Notes under the pieces: model-generated
What the model saw: only the letters and a program-made list of their open reading frames with translations
Databases searched by the model: none
What the model was told of the DNA's origin: nothing
Shown here: positions 10,909 through 21,842 of the stretch, one piece after another
Position numbering within the stretch: the first letter of the stretch is position 1
Layout: every line of letters starts with the position of its first letter
Program-made: the position numbers and the translations under genes
Source: Dipteris shenzhenensis
Taxonomy: Eukaryota; Polypodiophyta; Polypodiopsida; Gleicheniales
Reading direction: 5' to 3' (one strand)
Assembly (NCBI GenBank): GCA_047967505.1
Contig: CM106539.1
DNA length: 64,000 bases

Positions 10909-11605
10909 ATTGCCTAGTGCAATGACCCTTACCCCATGGTGGTGGGAACCCAAAAGTACCAAGAGAGTATTTTTCCCAAGGGTTGGGATTCCTTGTTGAT
11001 AAAAATATAATCAATTAGGAACTCTCTAATCAAAAAGAGTTGAGATGAGTTTTGTTAAGCATGGTAAGACTCAACATGCATTTGATGGATGGTGTCCACC
11101 ATCAACAAGGCAACAAAATTGGATTGTAGTTTGTCTAAAATATTTGAACCACCATGGGCATTGCATAGTGCAATGACCCCTACCCCGTGGTGGTGGGAAC
11201 TTAGAAGTACTAGGAAAGTCTTTATCCCAAGGGTTGGGATTCCTTGTTGATAAAAGACTGTCAACAAGGCACTCTCTATCCTAGGAGTTGGGATGAGTTT
11301 CATGAAGCATGGTAAGAATCTGGATGAGTTCCTATGATGGATGGTGTCCATCAACAAGGCAAGAAGATTGGATTGTAGTTTGTCTAAAACATTTGACCAC
11401 CACAGTTATTGCCTAGTGCAATGACCCCTACCCCATGGTGGTGGGAACCTGGAGTATAGGGAAAGTCTTTATCCCAAGGGTTGGGACTTCTTGTTGATAA
11501 AAGAGAATCAACAAGGCACCCTCTATCCCAAGAGTTGGGATGAGTTTCACTAATCAACAAGGCAAGAATGATCTATCATAGTTGTCTAAATAATTAAACC
11601 ACCAG
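10909..11605. repeat. ~250-bp tandem satellite, nearly three units
   Basis: Units begin ATTGCCTAGTGCAATGACCC at 10909, 11160 and 11408, giving spacings of 251 and 248 bp; the third is cut at about 11605. Each unit carries CCCAAGGGTTGGGATTCCTTGTTGATAAAA, split here as CCCAAGGGTTGGGATT plus CCTTGTTGATAAAA, followed by GATGGTGTCCA and ACCACCA. With the piece at 4874-4985 the original array was at least 3.4 units. I see no long open frame and no known satellite family name for it. Confidence 0.9.
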
Positions 11606-13429
11606 AGACGATTAAGATTTGAGATAAGAAACTAGAATAGATGTATTTTAATAAGATGAGAAACCCGAAATAAATATACTAAGTAGATGTATTTTCATCC
11701 TAATGTAGATACTAATACTGACCTAATGCTAGCTAATCTAAATATATTCTAATATTCTAAAAGAAAAGTGATATATTCCATTCAAAACGAATATATTCTA
11801 ATATTCTAATTAAAGATACTTATAATTTAATCTATCTTAACTAATCTAATATTAATCTAACTAGTTAATCAATCTAAATCGAACTAATCAACCTTATATT
11901 GGCTCAATATATATTCAATGACCTATATATCTTATATAAATTCAATTCAATATATACCATATATTCTAAATTACCACACAATAATTTTAAATCTAATTTT
12001 CAAATTGAATATCTTATATTAATATACAATAATTAAACTAATTAAATCAAACTAACTAAATCAAAATAATCAACTTAGTTAAATTACATATAAGTAATCA
12101 ATTATTCAAATTCATCTAATTATTTTAAATTGATAAGAGTGAAATTTAATCTACCTAGTAATCAATTAATTACTTAATCTAATCAATCTAGTTATTTAAC
12201 TAACCTAATATTAATATGATTTTTAAATTAGTTAACCTATAAATGGATTAGTTAGATTAATTAATCTAAATAGATAATTTAATTAGAGTAATTAATTTAA
12301 TTAATTACATTAATTAATCTAAGTAATCTAATTAATTGATTACTTAATTAAGGTTAGGTTAGTGATTAACTAAATAAAACTAATTACAATAAATGTAAGT
12401 AATTAAAATTTAACTAAACTAACTAAATTAAATTAATTAAGAAAATGACATAATCTAACTAAGCTAATTAGTTAGTCTAATTGATCAATTAATCTAGGCT
12501 ACTCAAGTTTAATTAATCTAATTTACTAGATTAATTAATTGTATTAAGGTTACTTATTAAGTAAGATAAATTATATCTAATTAATAAATGCAATTAGATT
12601 AATTATATTGAGAAGAAAATAAAATCTAATATGATTAATTAATTTGTTAATTGATACTAATTGCTTAATTAATTAAGCAAATTACATAATCTAACTAGAC
12701 TAATTAACTCATCTATTTCATAAATTAATCTAGGCTACTTAATTAAGGTTGATTAATCTAATTTTTTAAATTAATTTATTAATACAAGCATTAATTACAT
12801 TTATTAATTTATTAAAATAAATTTCATTAACTAACCTAATTAATTAAGGTTAATTAGGTTGGATTAATTTATCTAATTGCATTAAGGTTACTTAAGTAGA
12901 GCAAATTATGTCTAAATATTTAATGCAATTAGATTAGTTATATTAATGAGAAAATAAAATTCAATATGATTAACTAATCTCAATTGCACTAATTAATGTA
13001 ATTAATCTTTATTTAATATATTAGATTTAATTTTTTAATCTAATAATTTATTAATTAGATTTAATTAATTAATTAAATTGATGATAAGATTAATTGGCTG
13101 ATTAATTTGATTTTATTAATTAATCTAATTTATTAGATCAACTGATATTTATTTTACTTAGTTAATGTGTAATTTAATTCAATTCATTCAAACTAAATCA
13201 ACCTAATTAATCTAATCTAAATTAATTTAATTTAATTTAATTTAATTAATTAATTTAGATTAAATTAAAGTAATAACTTGAATTAATTAATCTAGGTTAC
13301 TTAATTAAGATTTTAATTTGATTTACTAAAATCAATTTAGTTAAATGATTTTATTTGTATTAATTAATCTTAATTTTAAAAAATAAAATACTAGTCATGT
13401 ATATTAATCTAATTTATCTAATCTATCTA
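11606..13429. repeat. AT-rich desert of TTAATTAATCTAA-like sequence
   Basis: About 1.8 kb of very AT-rich DNA made of drifting TAATTAATCTAA and ATTAATTAA words with no open frame above ~60 codons and no exact period. It looks like slippage-expanded simple sequence. At its right end the words grade into CTAACC repeats (TCTAACC, CCTAACCTAACC), which suggests the two tracts share an origin. Confidence 0.75.
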
Positions 13430-13612
13430 GATTAATCTAACCACCACTAACCCGAAGCTTAACCAACTTTTAACCTAACCTAACCTATCTAATCTATCTA
13501 GATTAATCTAACCTCTAACTCGTAGCCTAACCTAACTTCTAACCCAACCTAGAAACTTAGCCTAACCCCGAAGGACAAACCTAACCTAATCACTAACCTC
13601 ACTGACCAACCA
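13430..13612. repeat. CTAACC-type repeat tract
   Basis: Copies of AACCTAACCTAACC and AACTTCTAACCC with spacers, in the same strand sense as the tract at 1430-1740. No coding content is seen. Confidence 0.75.
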
Positions 13613-13689
13613 AGGGGATGAACATGTGGCGCGCGCCCTATGTTGGGGAGACCCCCAACATGTGGTGTGCACCACATGTTGGCCTCCTG

Positions 13690-13930
13690 CCATATGCTCC
13701 CCCTCCCTCGCCCTCATGTCCCCTCCCCCGCCCCCCCGCCTGCCCTGCCCCCTCCCCTCCCCTCCCCCTCCCCCTCCCCCTCCCCCGCCTACTCCCCCAC
13801 CCCCTCCCCCACTACCGCCCTTGACTTGCCTCACCTTCCCTCCCCCACCCCCTTTCCTCCCCTACAACAATCGAAGGCAGTTGGAAATCCATCTCTCTAT
13901 CTCCCTTTGTGTGTGTGTGTGTGTGTAGGC
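13690..13930. repeat. C-rich low-complexity tract and (GT)n
   Basis: 13700-13860 consists of CCCCTCC and CCCTCCCCC words, followed by a (GT)11-like microsatellite at 13905-13926. Just upstream (13640-13680) is an interrupted palindrome around CATGTTGG and CCAACATG. Open frames here encode only Pro/Ser runs. Confidence 0.75.
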
Positions 13931-15956
13931 TGTCTTGCTCTCTATGTTGCCTCCCTGTGCTCTTATGAAAGCGAGAAGAAGAAGCCGAAATCTCTCTCTC
14001 TCTCTCGCAATCACACACATACACAATCGACCAATGCAGCAACCCACCCTTGCTTCTCCCACAACCCACCCTCGCTTCTCTCGCCCTCTCTATCCTGTCT
14101 TTGCTAGAAGCCAAACTCAAAAGCTTTTGGGGGGTAAAAAGATCACCTAAATCGATGGCATGACACAGTACACTGTCAGAAAATCCCAGGCACGACCAGG
14201 GAAAAACCTCCAAATTCAAACACCACCCATCACTTTCTTGAAAACAGCCACAACTACCTCTCGCGTAACAAAATAGCCACAGTTTGCTCTCTAGGAAGAA
14301 CCACGATTGCCTCTCTTCAATTGCTGAGAAGAGGAGAGGGACGGGAGGTGGAGGGAGCAGTTGAGGAAGCGAAGAGTGAGGGGAGAGCGGTCCAGGGCGA
14401 TTTAAGGGGCTTGGAGGAAGTAAGGGGAAGAGGTGGGGGTTTGGGTGTGGCTATGGCGAGAGCAAAGGTGGAAGGAGAAAGGGGGAAGATGAGCAGACGA
14501 GGGCGTTGCCTAGCGGTGCCAGGGATATTGTGAATTTTGTGGTTGGAAGAAAGAACAACCCTCAAGATGATTTCTTGGATTTTAGATGGCAAGTGCATGT
14601 GGTTGGGGCAAAATTTGAAGCCTTCGACTTGATTCACAATGTGTATAAAGAGCCCATGACCACAGGTGTAGTTGTGTTGGATGCAGCACATGGTATGGAT
14701 GGGATGATATGGAATGCTTCAAAGTTTAAGATGGTGTTGAAGTCACTACTTGAGATGACAAGTGGTAGGAGGCATGGAGGGGAGGTGGTGTTGAGGCAAC
14801 GGGCAGGCAATGAAGAGTGGAGGATGGATGGAAGAGGGTGATGGAAGCGAAGATGACGAAGAAGAAGATGAAGGAAGAGGATAAGCAAAAAAAAGTGTGT
14901 GCACGTGACAAGGGAAGGAGGAGACAAGGTACCATGGGAGGGAGGAGGAGGAGGAGCTCAATGATGATGATGATCGTGAAGAAGGGCAATGGTGGTGGTA
15001 GTGGCGGCGAAGATATGAAGAAATAGAAATGGTCACGTAGCAAGCAAAGGAAGGAGAGGATCATGGAGATGAATAGTGGAGGAGGGGTGTTGGAGAAAGA
15101 GGAGGGGTGGAGTTACAATCCCTTGTTCAAATTTGTTCATGTGTAAATCCAAGGGGAGAAAAAAGTTAAATTTTATAAAGTTAGTGTCAAAGAGAGGGAA
15201 AGACAGGCGGGAAGAGTTTTTTTGAAAGGGCTAGGAATATATAACGAGAGAGTGTTAGTCATTTCACAAGTACGAGCTAGTGGGAAGGCTTCCAACTTCT
15301 AGCGAGATTCCCAAAAAAAGTCCAAAATCAAAATGAAGGTAATGTGAAACATATGGCATACCCCACTTCTCCTCTTTTTTTTGAACATGTAGCTCATTTA
15401 GATGAAGAATACAAAATTGAGCAAAATGATTAATTAAATTCAGGTTAAATGAATATAAATTAATAATCAAATAATTAATTAAAAATTAAAAATTAGCTAG
15501 TAATAGAAGGCTCAAGCATTAGGTGGGCATGTAAGGATCAAGCCCTATGTGGCCACACATTAAGGGGTGTGTCATATGTGGCCCCTCATATTCTCTTTCC
15601 CACTCACTATACCTGCACCTTTGCTTCTATAGATCATAATTTGTAGAGATAGATATATATGGTGTTGCAAAAACACCCTTTTCTGAGCCTACTAGGTCAA
15701 TATCAAGTGGAGGTGATTGGTTTGGGAAAAATGTCCAAAACAAGAGAAAAAGTCCAAAATTTTTGAATACAATGTTCCTAGATATATATAATTAATTTTT
15801 CAACTTACTATATACTTGGTCATTAATACTTTAGCATATTAGAGGTAACTATGTCCATGTTCCCATCTTCTTGTATGATGGGTATGCAAAGTTTCATAAT
15901 TATATAGGGCAATCAATTCTTCCATTTGTTTATGTTCTCAAGAACATAAATGGAAT
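13931..15956. other. Intergenic stretch with no assignable gene
   Basis: Contains purine-rich blocks (14330-14500, 14840-15060) and CT-rich blocks. The only frame of non-trivial composition is 14506-14841 on the plus strand (112 codons, core KNNPQDDFLDFRWQVHVVGA, then FEAFDLIHNVYKEPMTTGVV). I do not recognise it; it has no plausible promoter or partner exons and may be a fragment of a dead element. No gene is called between 15100 and 15956. Confidence 0.45.
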
Positions 15957-16125
15957 GAATCTCAAGGACACCTACCATAGGGCATCCTATATCCATCTGC
16001 CTTGGATAACGTAGTTCTATGATGCCAGGTTGCTTATATACTTGTAACTTTTGTGTGTTTTATGTATTTTATAATAAATATATGTTATAAATACAGGATG
16101 CCCTATAGTAGGTGTTCTCGAGATG
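15957..16125. repeat. Imperfect inverted repeat, MITE-like
   Basis: Left arm 15957-15992 (TCTCAAGGACACCTACCATAG and on) pairs with right arm 16091-16125 (reading inverted TCTCGAGAACACCTACTATAG) over ~34 bp with about five mismatches. The ~98-bp loop is AT-rich. Size and structure fit a small non-autonomous DNA element, but I could not identify a target duplication. Confidence 0.5.
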
Positions 16126-16875
16126 CATGATGGTCATGCTTTGAGAATTTATAGATAGTGTTGGTATGACAATGCCCATTTGTATAGTTAGTATACATAG
16201 GCGATAAGGTATTATGGTCAAGGTAGTGCTATAATTTTGTGCTTTTAGAGACGTTAAGATAGAAATGGCCCCATCGTTTCACTTTATTGGAACACACTTG
16301 TGGGTATAGCAATGCACATTTCGTATAGCAATGTCTCATGCATATGTAAACACATGTTATAAGGTACTATGGTCTAGATTTTTTTTTTGTGACTTAGTGA
16401 CAAGAATGACCAGTATGGTGCCATTTGCATTAGATACAAACACTCCTCCCCCCCCACCCCCCCCCGCCTTCCTCCTTTTTTCCATTACCAACCCTCCCTC
16501 CTCCCTTTTGTACTAATTAATACATTCTTGAATTCTTTCTGATTGGGGGAACCTAAATTATTGATTAAAGCTGGAGCAAGTGTTTATGCTAATGAGCCTC
16601 CCAATTAATATGAACATGGCAATATAGGCTAGCTAGCCTAGGAATAATGTTGCAAGGAGACGAATTGCCAACCATGCATGTCTCATTTTAAATAAAAGAT
16701 TTCATTGGTCACTAATTGAGTATGACTAAGGAGCACCATGGACATATACCAATGGTTAATGGCCAAGGGTAATAAGTGTACATCCCACATGCTAAGAGAT
16801 GCATAGTGTAGTCAAATTGGAGTGTGTGATTGACATTTGATGAGTCATTTTTTGCTCCTTCTAGGATTGTAAGAA

Positions 16876-16939
<64 letters not shown>

Positions 16940-17378
16940 ACACACACACGCCACTAGTGGTCACAAAAAATTTGACTTGAAGGGAAAAATTCAAAGGTCA
17001 CAAATATCAGTTCACTCTTTTTGTAAATAGATAGTTATAAATTGTCCAAGTTTATGAAATTCTATCTCCAATTTGCGAATTTTTCCAAAAACTATTTTAT
17101 TGTGAACATTATCCTTACCACGTGCAATGTGCATCACGATTCACCGTTTCTCTTGAGGCTAGAGTCTACATGCTTTCCCGATGCGACCGCCTACAGTCTA
17201 CTCAACCAAATAATTATGTTCCCCCCGGTGAAGCATGACTTATGACGATCATGTCGAGTCTCCACTATCTAGAGCCATCATGAGAAAGATTCGTTATTGC
17301 ACTTCAACGGATCATGACGGTCTTGTGGCATTCATCATCATCTGATGCATCAGTAAGATTTCCTTATCTCAACCTCTC
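16126..17378. other. Intergenic region upstream of the chitinase, with microsatellites
   Basis: No gene is seen. It contains a C-run (16443-16467) and a compound (CT)n-(CA)n microsatellite (16877-16948). The last 1.2 kb holds the chitinase promoter; apart from the TATA box I cannot support specific elements. Confidence 0.6.
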
Positions 17379-17388
17379 TATAAATATA
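17379..17388 (+). promoter_or_regulatory. TATA box of the chitinase gene
   Basis: TATAAATATA lies 57 bp upstream of the ATG at 17436. Transcription would be expected to begin about 30 bp downstream, near 17410, leaving a 5' leader of only about 25 nt. Position and sequence fit a plant core promoter. Confidence 0.7.
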
Positions 17389-17435
17389 TGGATTTAGTAC
17401 AGAAGTTCCTTGGATTGTGAATTGAGGCTTCGTCT

Positions 17436-18464
17436 ATGGCTCTCCCTACGCACCGCCATCTGATTCTGGCTTTGGCACTGTTGTTGCTGTCTACTTTGGC
17501 TCGATCGCACGATGACTTTCCTCTTCTCATGCCAACACGTACAACAGAATCCTTGCCTCACGATGCAGGTGCCACTAAGGGGATTGTTGTCACGTACTGG
17601 GGCCAATACGAGAAAGAAGGTAGCCTACAAAAGGCTTGCGCCTCAGGAAACTACAACATCATCATCTTGTCTTTCATTCCGCAGTTTGGTAGCGGCAGAA
17701 AGCTCCAACTAGACCTCGCTGGCCACTGCGACGCTGCTAGCGGTGGCTGCAAGGAACTTAGCAAGGAGATCACGGCTTGCCAGAAGGGGGGAACATTGAT
17801 CTTCCTCTCAGTGGGAGGCGCTGCTGGAAGCTACGGTCTGAACTCCGAGGATGATGGCAAGAAAGTAGCGACTGACCTTTGGAACGAGTATCTGGGCGGC
17901 AAGTCGAGTTCTCGACCACTGGGTTCTGCAGCGCTGGATGGGATAGACTTCGACATAGAGAAGGGCAGCAAGAAGTACTACAGCAATCTTGCGCAAGAGC
18001 TTCGCAATCTGGGGGCGACGAAATCCAACACGGCGAGGCTGTATTTGAGCGCAGCTCCGCAGTGCCCTTATCCGGATGAATGGGACGGGCCTGGGCAAGG
18101 GACTGCATTGCAGACAGGTCTCTTCGACTACGTGTGGGTGCAGTTCTACAACAACGAAGGGTGCCAATATACTCCTGGCGAGAGTCTCTCCAGTACGGTT
18201 TTCAAGGCTTGGAAGCAGTGGACGTCCAGCAGCTACAAGGTAGGGAAGGTGTTGCTGGGTCTTCCTGCATCTTTGGACGCAGCCACGGATTCTGTTTCTA
18301 CCAAAACCGGCTACATTCCTACTGACGTTCTCATCAAAGACGTACTTCCACAACTTAAGACGTCGCCAAAATATGGTGGTGTTATGCTCTGGTCTTACTA
18401 CTATGACCTCAGTCATAAGGGAAGCTCTTCACCTTACAGTGCTGCTATCAGGCCGCATGTGTAG
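17436..18464 (+). CDS. GH18 class III (hevamine-type) endochitinase, secreted
   Basis: 342 codons, single open frame, no intron. Class III chitinases hydrolyse beta-1,4 bonds of chitin by substrate-assisted catalysis. Residues 1-24 are a signal peptide (hydrophobic LILALALLLLSTLA). The GH18 domain starts at GIVVTYWGQ (49-57). SVGG is at 125-128, and the catalytic motif DGIDFDIE spans 168-175 with D171, D173 and the acid E175 all present; the family's conserved active-site Tyr is in WVQFYNN (Y238). Six cysteines fit the three hevamine disulfides: C68-C115, C98-C105, C210-C243. The C-terminal MLWSYYYD motif is normal. Unusual is a ~24-residue spacer between signal peptide and domain; class III enzymes usually start the domain at once. 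All catalytic residues are kept, so it should be active. Role in defence is family knowledge, not visible here. Confidence 0.95.
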   Translation: MALPTHRHLILALALLLLSTLARSHDDFPLLMPTRTTESLPHDAGATKGIVVTYWGQYEKEGSLQKACASGNYNIIILSFIPQFGSGRKLQLDLAGHCDAASGGCKELSKEITACQKGGTLIFLSVGGAAGSYGLNSEDDGKKVATDLWNEYLGGKSSSRPLGSAALDGIDFDIEKGSKKYYSNLAQELRNLGATKSNTARLYLSAAPQCPYPDEWDGPGQGTALQTGLFDYVWVQFYNNEGCQYTPGESLSSTVFKAWKQWTSSSYKVGKVLLGLPASLDAATDSVSTKTGYIPTDVLIKDVLPQLKTSPKYGGVMLWSYYYDLSHKGSSSPYSAAIRPHV

Positions 18465-18503
18465 TGTTAATTTCAACCTCTAACCACAAGCTGAGACTGT
18501 TTG

Positions 18504-18683
18504 TCTCTCCAAAATAATGGTGTTTGATTCATCAACCTCAATGAGGGTGTCCTCCTTTGACTTTTTGAGTTTGGAATGAAGTTCTTTTTCAAGAAGTCTC
18601 TCCAAAACAATGGTGTTTGATTGATCAACCTCATTGAGGGTGTGGGGGTTTGACTTTTTGAGCTTGGCACTAGAGTTCTTTTA
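18504..18683. repeat. 93-bp tandem duplication in the chitinase 3' flank
   Basis: Two units start TCTCTCCAAAATAATGG (18504) and TCTCTCCAAAACAATGG (18597), period 93 bp, with about 85% identity by eye. They begin 40 bp after the chitinase stop and may lie in its 3' UTR. Confidence 0.8.
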
Positions 18684-18689
18684 TAAGCT

Positions 18690-19258
18690 TAGTTCCCTAT
18701 CCTCATAGATGTGAGCCCCAAGCTCGTTTAGGGGTTTGGCAAAACTGAACTAGGGGAAATTTTTATTGTGAGCTTTTTAATGCGAGCTTTTTTTGAAATT
18801 TATCGAAGTTTGCGAGCTTTTTTAGAGTCCCATTAAAAAGGCCTACTAATCAAGAAATAACAAAGTAATTACTTATCCTGTATCTATGGATTTATCCGAG
18901 GAAATACCAAAGCAATTAGCAATTCTATGGACTAAAAAAGACAAAGCTATTAATCCAAGTAATTTATGTTGCAGTATCAAATGATATCATATATAAAAAT
19001 GAGCCATCACAATACCAGCAAATATGTATTATGCATTCAATTCTATGGATTGTCGCTAAGGCAACAAAGAATTAATGAAACAAGTACGCCTATGCCAATT
19101 TTCATGTAGTTCTATTATTTGAAAAGGCCAAAGCAATTAGTAAAATGTTCCATTTTAAGAACATAATTGTGTTGACTCAACACAACAAATTTTGAGCAAT
19201 ATGTATTGCATGTCGATGCAAAAAATAGTGTCACATCAAAAAGTGGGCTATCATAACA
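18690..19258. other. Non-coding stretch, nothing recognised
   Basis: AT-rich sequence between the chitinase and the Mutator-like gene M1. I see no open frame, repeat or motif I can support. Confidence 0.5.
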
Positions 19259-19299
19259 CTAACCAAGTTTATATTTGCATTCAAGTCTATGGATTAATC

Positions 19300-19894
19300 C
19301 TAGGTCAATGAAACATGAATAGTGGGAAGGGTTGGTTGATGAATAAGCATGTGTTGATTTGGATCCAATCCCAATACATGGATGAAGATGTAATAGATAT
19401 GTTTGCATGCTAGGTAAGGTTTTTGTCTTTGACCCAACTCTCTTTTTTGAAAATCTAGACATGTACACATGGGTTCAGTCTTGATGTGCACATCATAAGA
19501 CATCCGAGCCTTGTCAGACCCTGTTGTTCTCAAATGGAAAATATTATGATGAAGAAGCTCCACTGTCATTTCTTCCATGATAAGAGCATGCATAGATTGA
19601 GCACTAGCTATTCTTTTTGCTGCCTCCTTAGATATGCCATGCCTCCATTTTGTGGTTCTTACCCTTGTATGTTGAGCTGGATTCCTTGGTCTGGATGCCG
19701 ACCCTCTGTGCATCACAAAAATTAGTTGGCATCGGTGCCGATCCTTTAGGTACATTTGGTGTCTTCCAATTCACATGGGCTTGATCCACTATTTGCAATC
19801 TAAAACCAGCCTTGATGAGATTGCCTATCTCCTCACTTGTGATGTTTGTTTTCACATCCACATTCCACACAGATGGACGTTCAGGAACATGCAT
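19300..19894 (-). pseudogene. M1 C-terminal exon(s) with SWIM zinc finger
   Basis: The frame 19755-19300 contains CTCLDFQKRE and, 18 residues after the second Cys, CKH, giving C-x-C-x18-C-x-H, the SWIM signature found after MULE transposase cores; HIYYIF follows, as in M2. The overlapping frame 19894-19628 carries the preceding segment (NITSEEIGNLIKAGFRLQ), which matches M2 NISFKELHILIEGGFVLE, so a frameshift near 19700 separates the two parts. SWIM domains bind DNA or protein. Confidence 0.75.
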
Positions 19895-20221
19895 GATATT
19901 ATGATCTCAGTGCCATGTATGAGTTATATCATCATTACAAAACCACATCCATTGTGCTTGGTCCTCCTACCCTTGGATGCCACCATTCAACATAGAAACA
20001 GGGTGCCACCGCTCCTTGTGAACAGCTTTGTATATATCGATTACACTTAACCTTTCCATCTATGAATCCAAGACACTTCACTTTAGAGTTTTTGGAGGTC
20101 CTTCGAATTGCCCAAAAGGTATGGTGGATAGGCACGTCAACAATAGAGAGGCCACTAGGAAGGCCTCCTTGTCTCATAGGTGGAGCCATTGGGGCTTGTT
20201 CTCTTGTGGGCATGGTCTCAT

Positions 20222-20839
20222 TCAAAGCTCCTTCAGCTTCCCCATAGTGTCATGTTTTCCCCATGATGTTTTTGTAGACTCCCCTTGAACTCCACCTTGC
20301 TCCACTGTGGAAGCCCTAACATCCACTGGTTGGGTATTACCTTGCAATTTTATTGAATGCCAATCTCCATCTTTTGTCTTGAACCTAATTTTTCTCAGCC
20401 ACCCTCTTTGCTTATGATCTCTGGTCTCCATCACATACCCTGGCTTATGTGAGGTGTTTTCTAAATGTATACTTGATGACTCGCTTCTCTTTCTTTGGAC
20501 TATTACCTTATCCCCATGTAATGGTCTTGGTTCTTCATACATTGGTGTCCCTGTAACTGATTCATGCACCATTTGTGCAACTTGTGTTGGTGAAGGTTTC
20601 CTGCTTGAGGCCACTATTTGCATCAAGGCTTCCAAGTTAGGACCATCCCCAACATGCCTACCAATCATATATGCATATTGTTTGGCACTTTGTAATAGGG
20701 CATTCGCCATGTCCGAGACGTGAGAATCATATAATTGTATCTTTGTCTTAAACCCTTCTCTTGCTAGCCAACTACCATGCATGCTTTTAGCTAGATTTGA
20801 CCTTGGAGTGTGTGCCTCCTCCAAGGAACTCTTTGTTAC
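20222..20839 (-). pseudogene. M1 linker exon between transposase core and SWIM
   Basis: Begins VTKSSLEEAHT right after the 20917-20840 intron. It shares SMHGSW, then IQLYDSHVSDMANALLQSAK and GRHVGDGP, with the M2 segment at 39740-40261 (IHGS, YDACITDMTVAILQSSK, GKHIGEGP). The rest is Ser/Lys-rich and poorly conserved. Function unknown. Confidence 0.65.
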
Positions 20840-20917
20840 CTGTGGTAAAAAAGGAGGTAATTAGAATTGGCTTATTACATTTATTTAGCTTACTATATTT
20901 ATCTACAAAATACATGC
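20840..20917 (-). other. Inferred GC-AG intron of M1 (78 bp)
   Basis: On the minus strand the exon ends HWGNLMST, eight codons as in M2 HWGEYILK, whose 93-bp intron begins at the same place. Here the intron starts GCATGT and ends CCACAG, giving a phase-0 GC-AG intron. The position is supported only by alignment with M2. Confidence 0.6.
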
Positions 20918-21685
20918 TGTGCTCATGAGATTCCCCCAATGGGCAATCTGCACATCCCACCAACTAAACCATATGTCCATTGAAGGAATGTCAGCCTCAC
21001 GGACATGTCCTGCATGCCACCACTTCCGAGTGAGCTTCACTTGGTTGGTAGCTTCTTGCTTTGTCTTACATAAACTCCAATTCTCACACATGGTGATATG
21101 CTCATTCCTCATATCCTCTTTGACGAATTTCCTTCTGTGCTTATGCAAGCTTTGTTCCCAATGGAAGAGACATGAGTTTGGACCCCCATTGAAAATAGTT
21201 CTCATAACTATCCAATTCGCTCCAACTTCATCAGACATGAAACCATAAAAATTTGCAAGGGGATACCCACATTGTTTCATTGTGGCACTCAACATCTCCC
21301 AAAATAGGATTTGGCTTTCAGCATCTTCATCTTTCATCTCACATGTGGCGATGGTCATTAATTCCTGCACACTGGTAGACAAAGCCAACATTATTAAATA
21401 TTATACCACAACTCTCTTGATGATAGCAACATGGATACATAAGGATGGAGGGAAGTTATACCTAGGATCATAAACATGACATGCCATTGTGCTCCACCCA
21501 ATCACTCGATGGGTGTGATCAAATTGTACCCATGAATTCCTCAAATCACCATTTCCTCCTCTTCTCATGCAATTGACAAGATCCACACCAGATGCTGGAC
21601 CATTATTTGACATTTTAAAAATAAAACATTTTTCATCTAGCAAGCCTTGCCCTAGAAAATGACTTCCATGGAAGAATGAATACAT
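20903..21685 (-). pseudogene. M1 MULE-type transposase core, two exons
   Basis: Exon one (21685-21462) has SWVQFDHTHRVIGWSTMACHVYDP, given here as SWVQFDHTHR and WSTMACHVYDP. After a 90-bp intron, exon two (21371-20918) has VQELMTIATCEM, ESQILFWEML, YGFMSDEVGANW and CLFHWEQSLHKH. This matches the MULE pattern: first Asp in FDH, second in SDE, then C-x2-H-W. It carries out cut-and-paste transposition in active elements. The third acidic residue is not certain. Confidence 0.7.
21372..21461 (-). other. Inferred GT-AG intron of M1 (90 bp)
   Basis: Splicing CCTAG|GTATAA to CTACCAG|TGTGCAG restores DPSVQELMTIA, which aligns residue for residue with the uninterrupted NPHLQELQTIA of M2. M2 therefore lacks this intron or M1 gained it. 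Confidence 0.75.
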
Positions 21686-21842
21686 CGGCCTTTTCTTTAG
21701 TAAAAGAAGGCTGTCATAGCCTTCCCCAACAGGTAACCTTGCCTTCTTCTCCTATGCAACAATCCATTTAAACCTATAACATCACAAGTCAACTATTTAG
21801 AAGGTCCCTATGCCATTCTACAGTTAACTAAAAATCACTTAG

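Noticed and set aside
14506-14841. Possible new plant gene
   Set aside because: Normal composition, but short, with no partner exons, no promoter signal and purine-rich flanks; kept only as an unassigned frame.
17808-18416. 202-codon antisense frame within the chitinase
   Set aside because: Shadow of a strongly conserved sense frame; no motif of its own.
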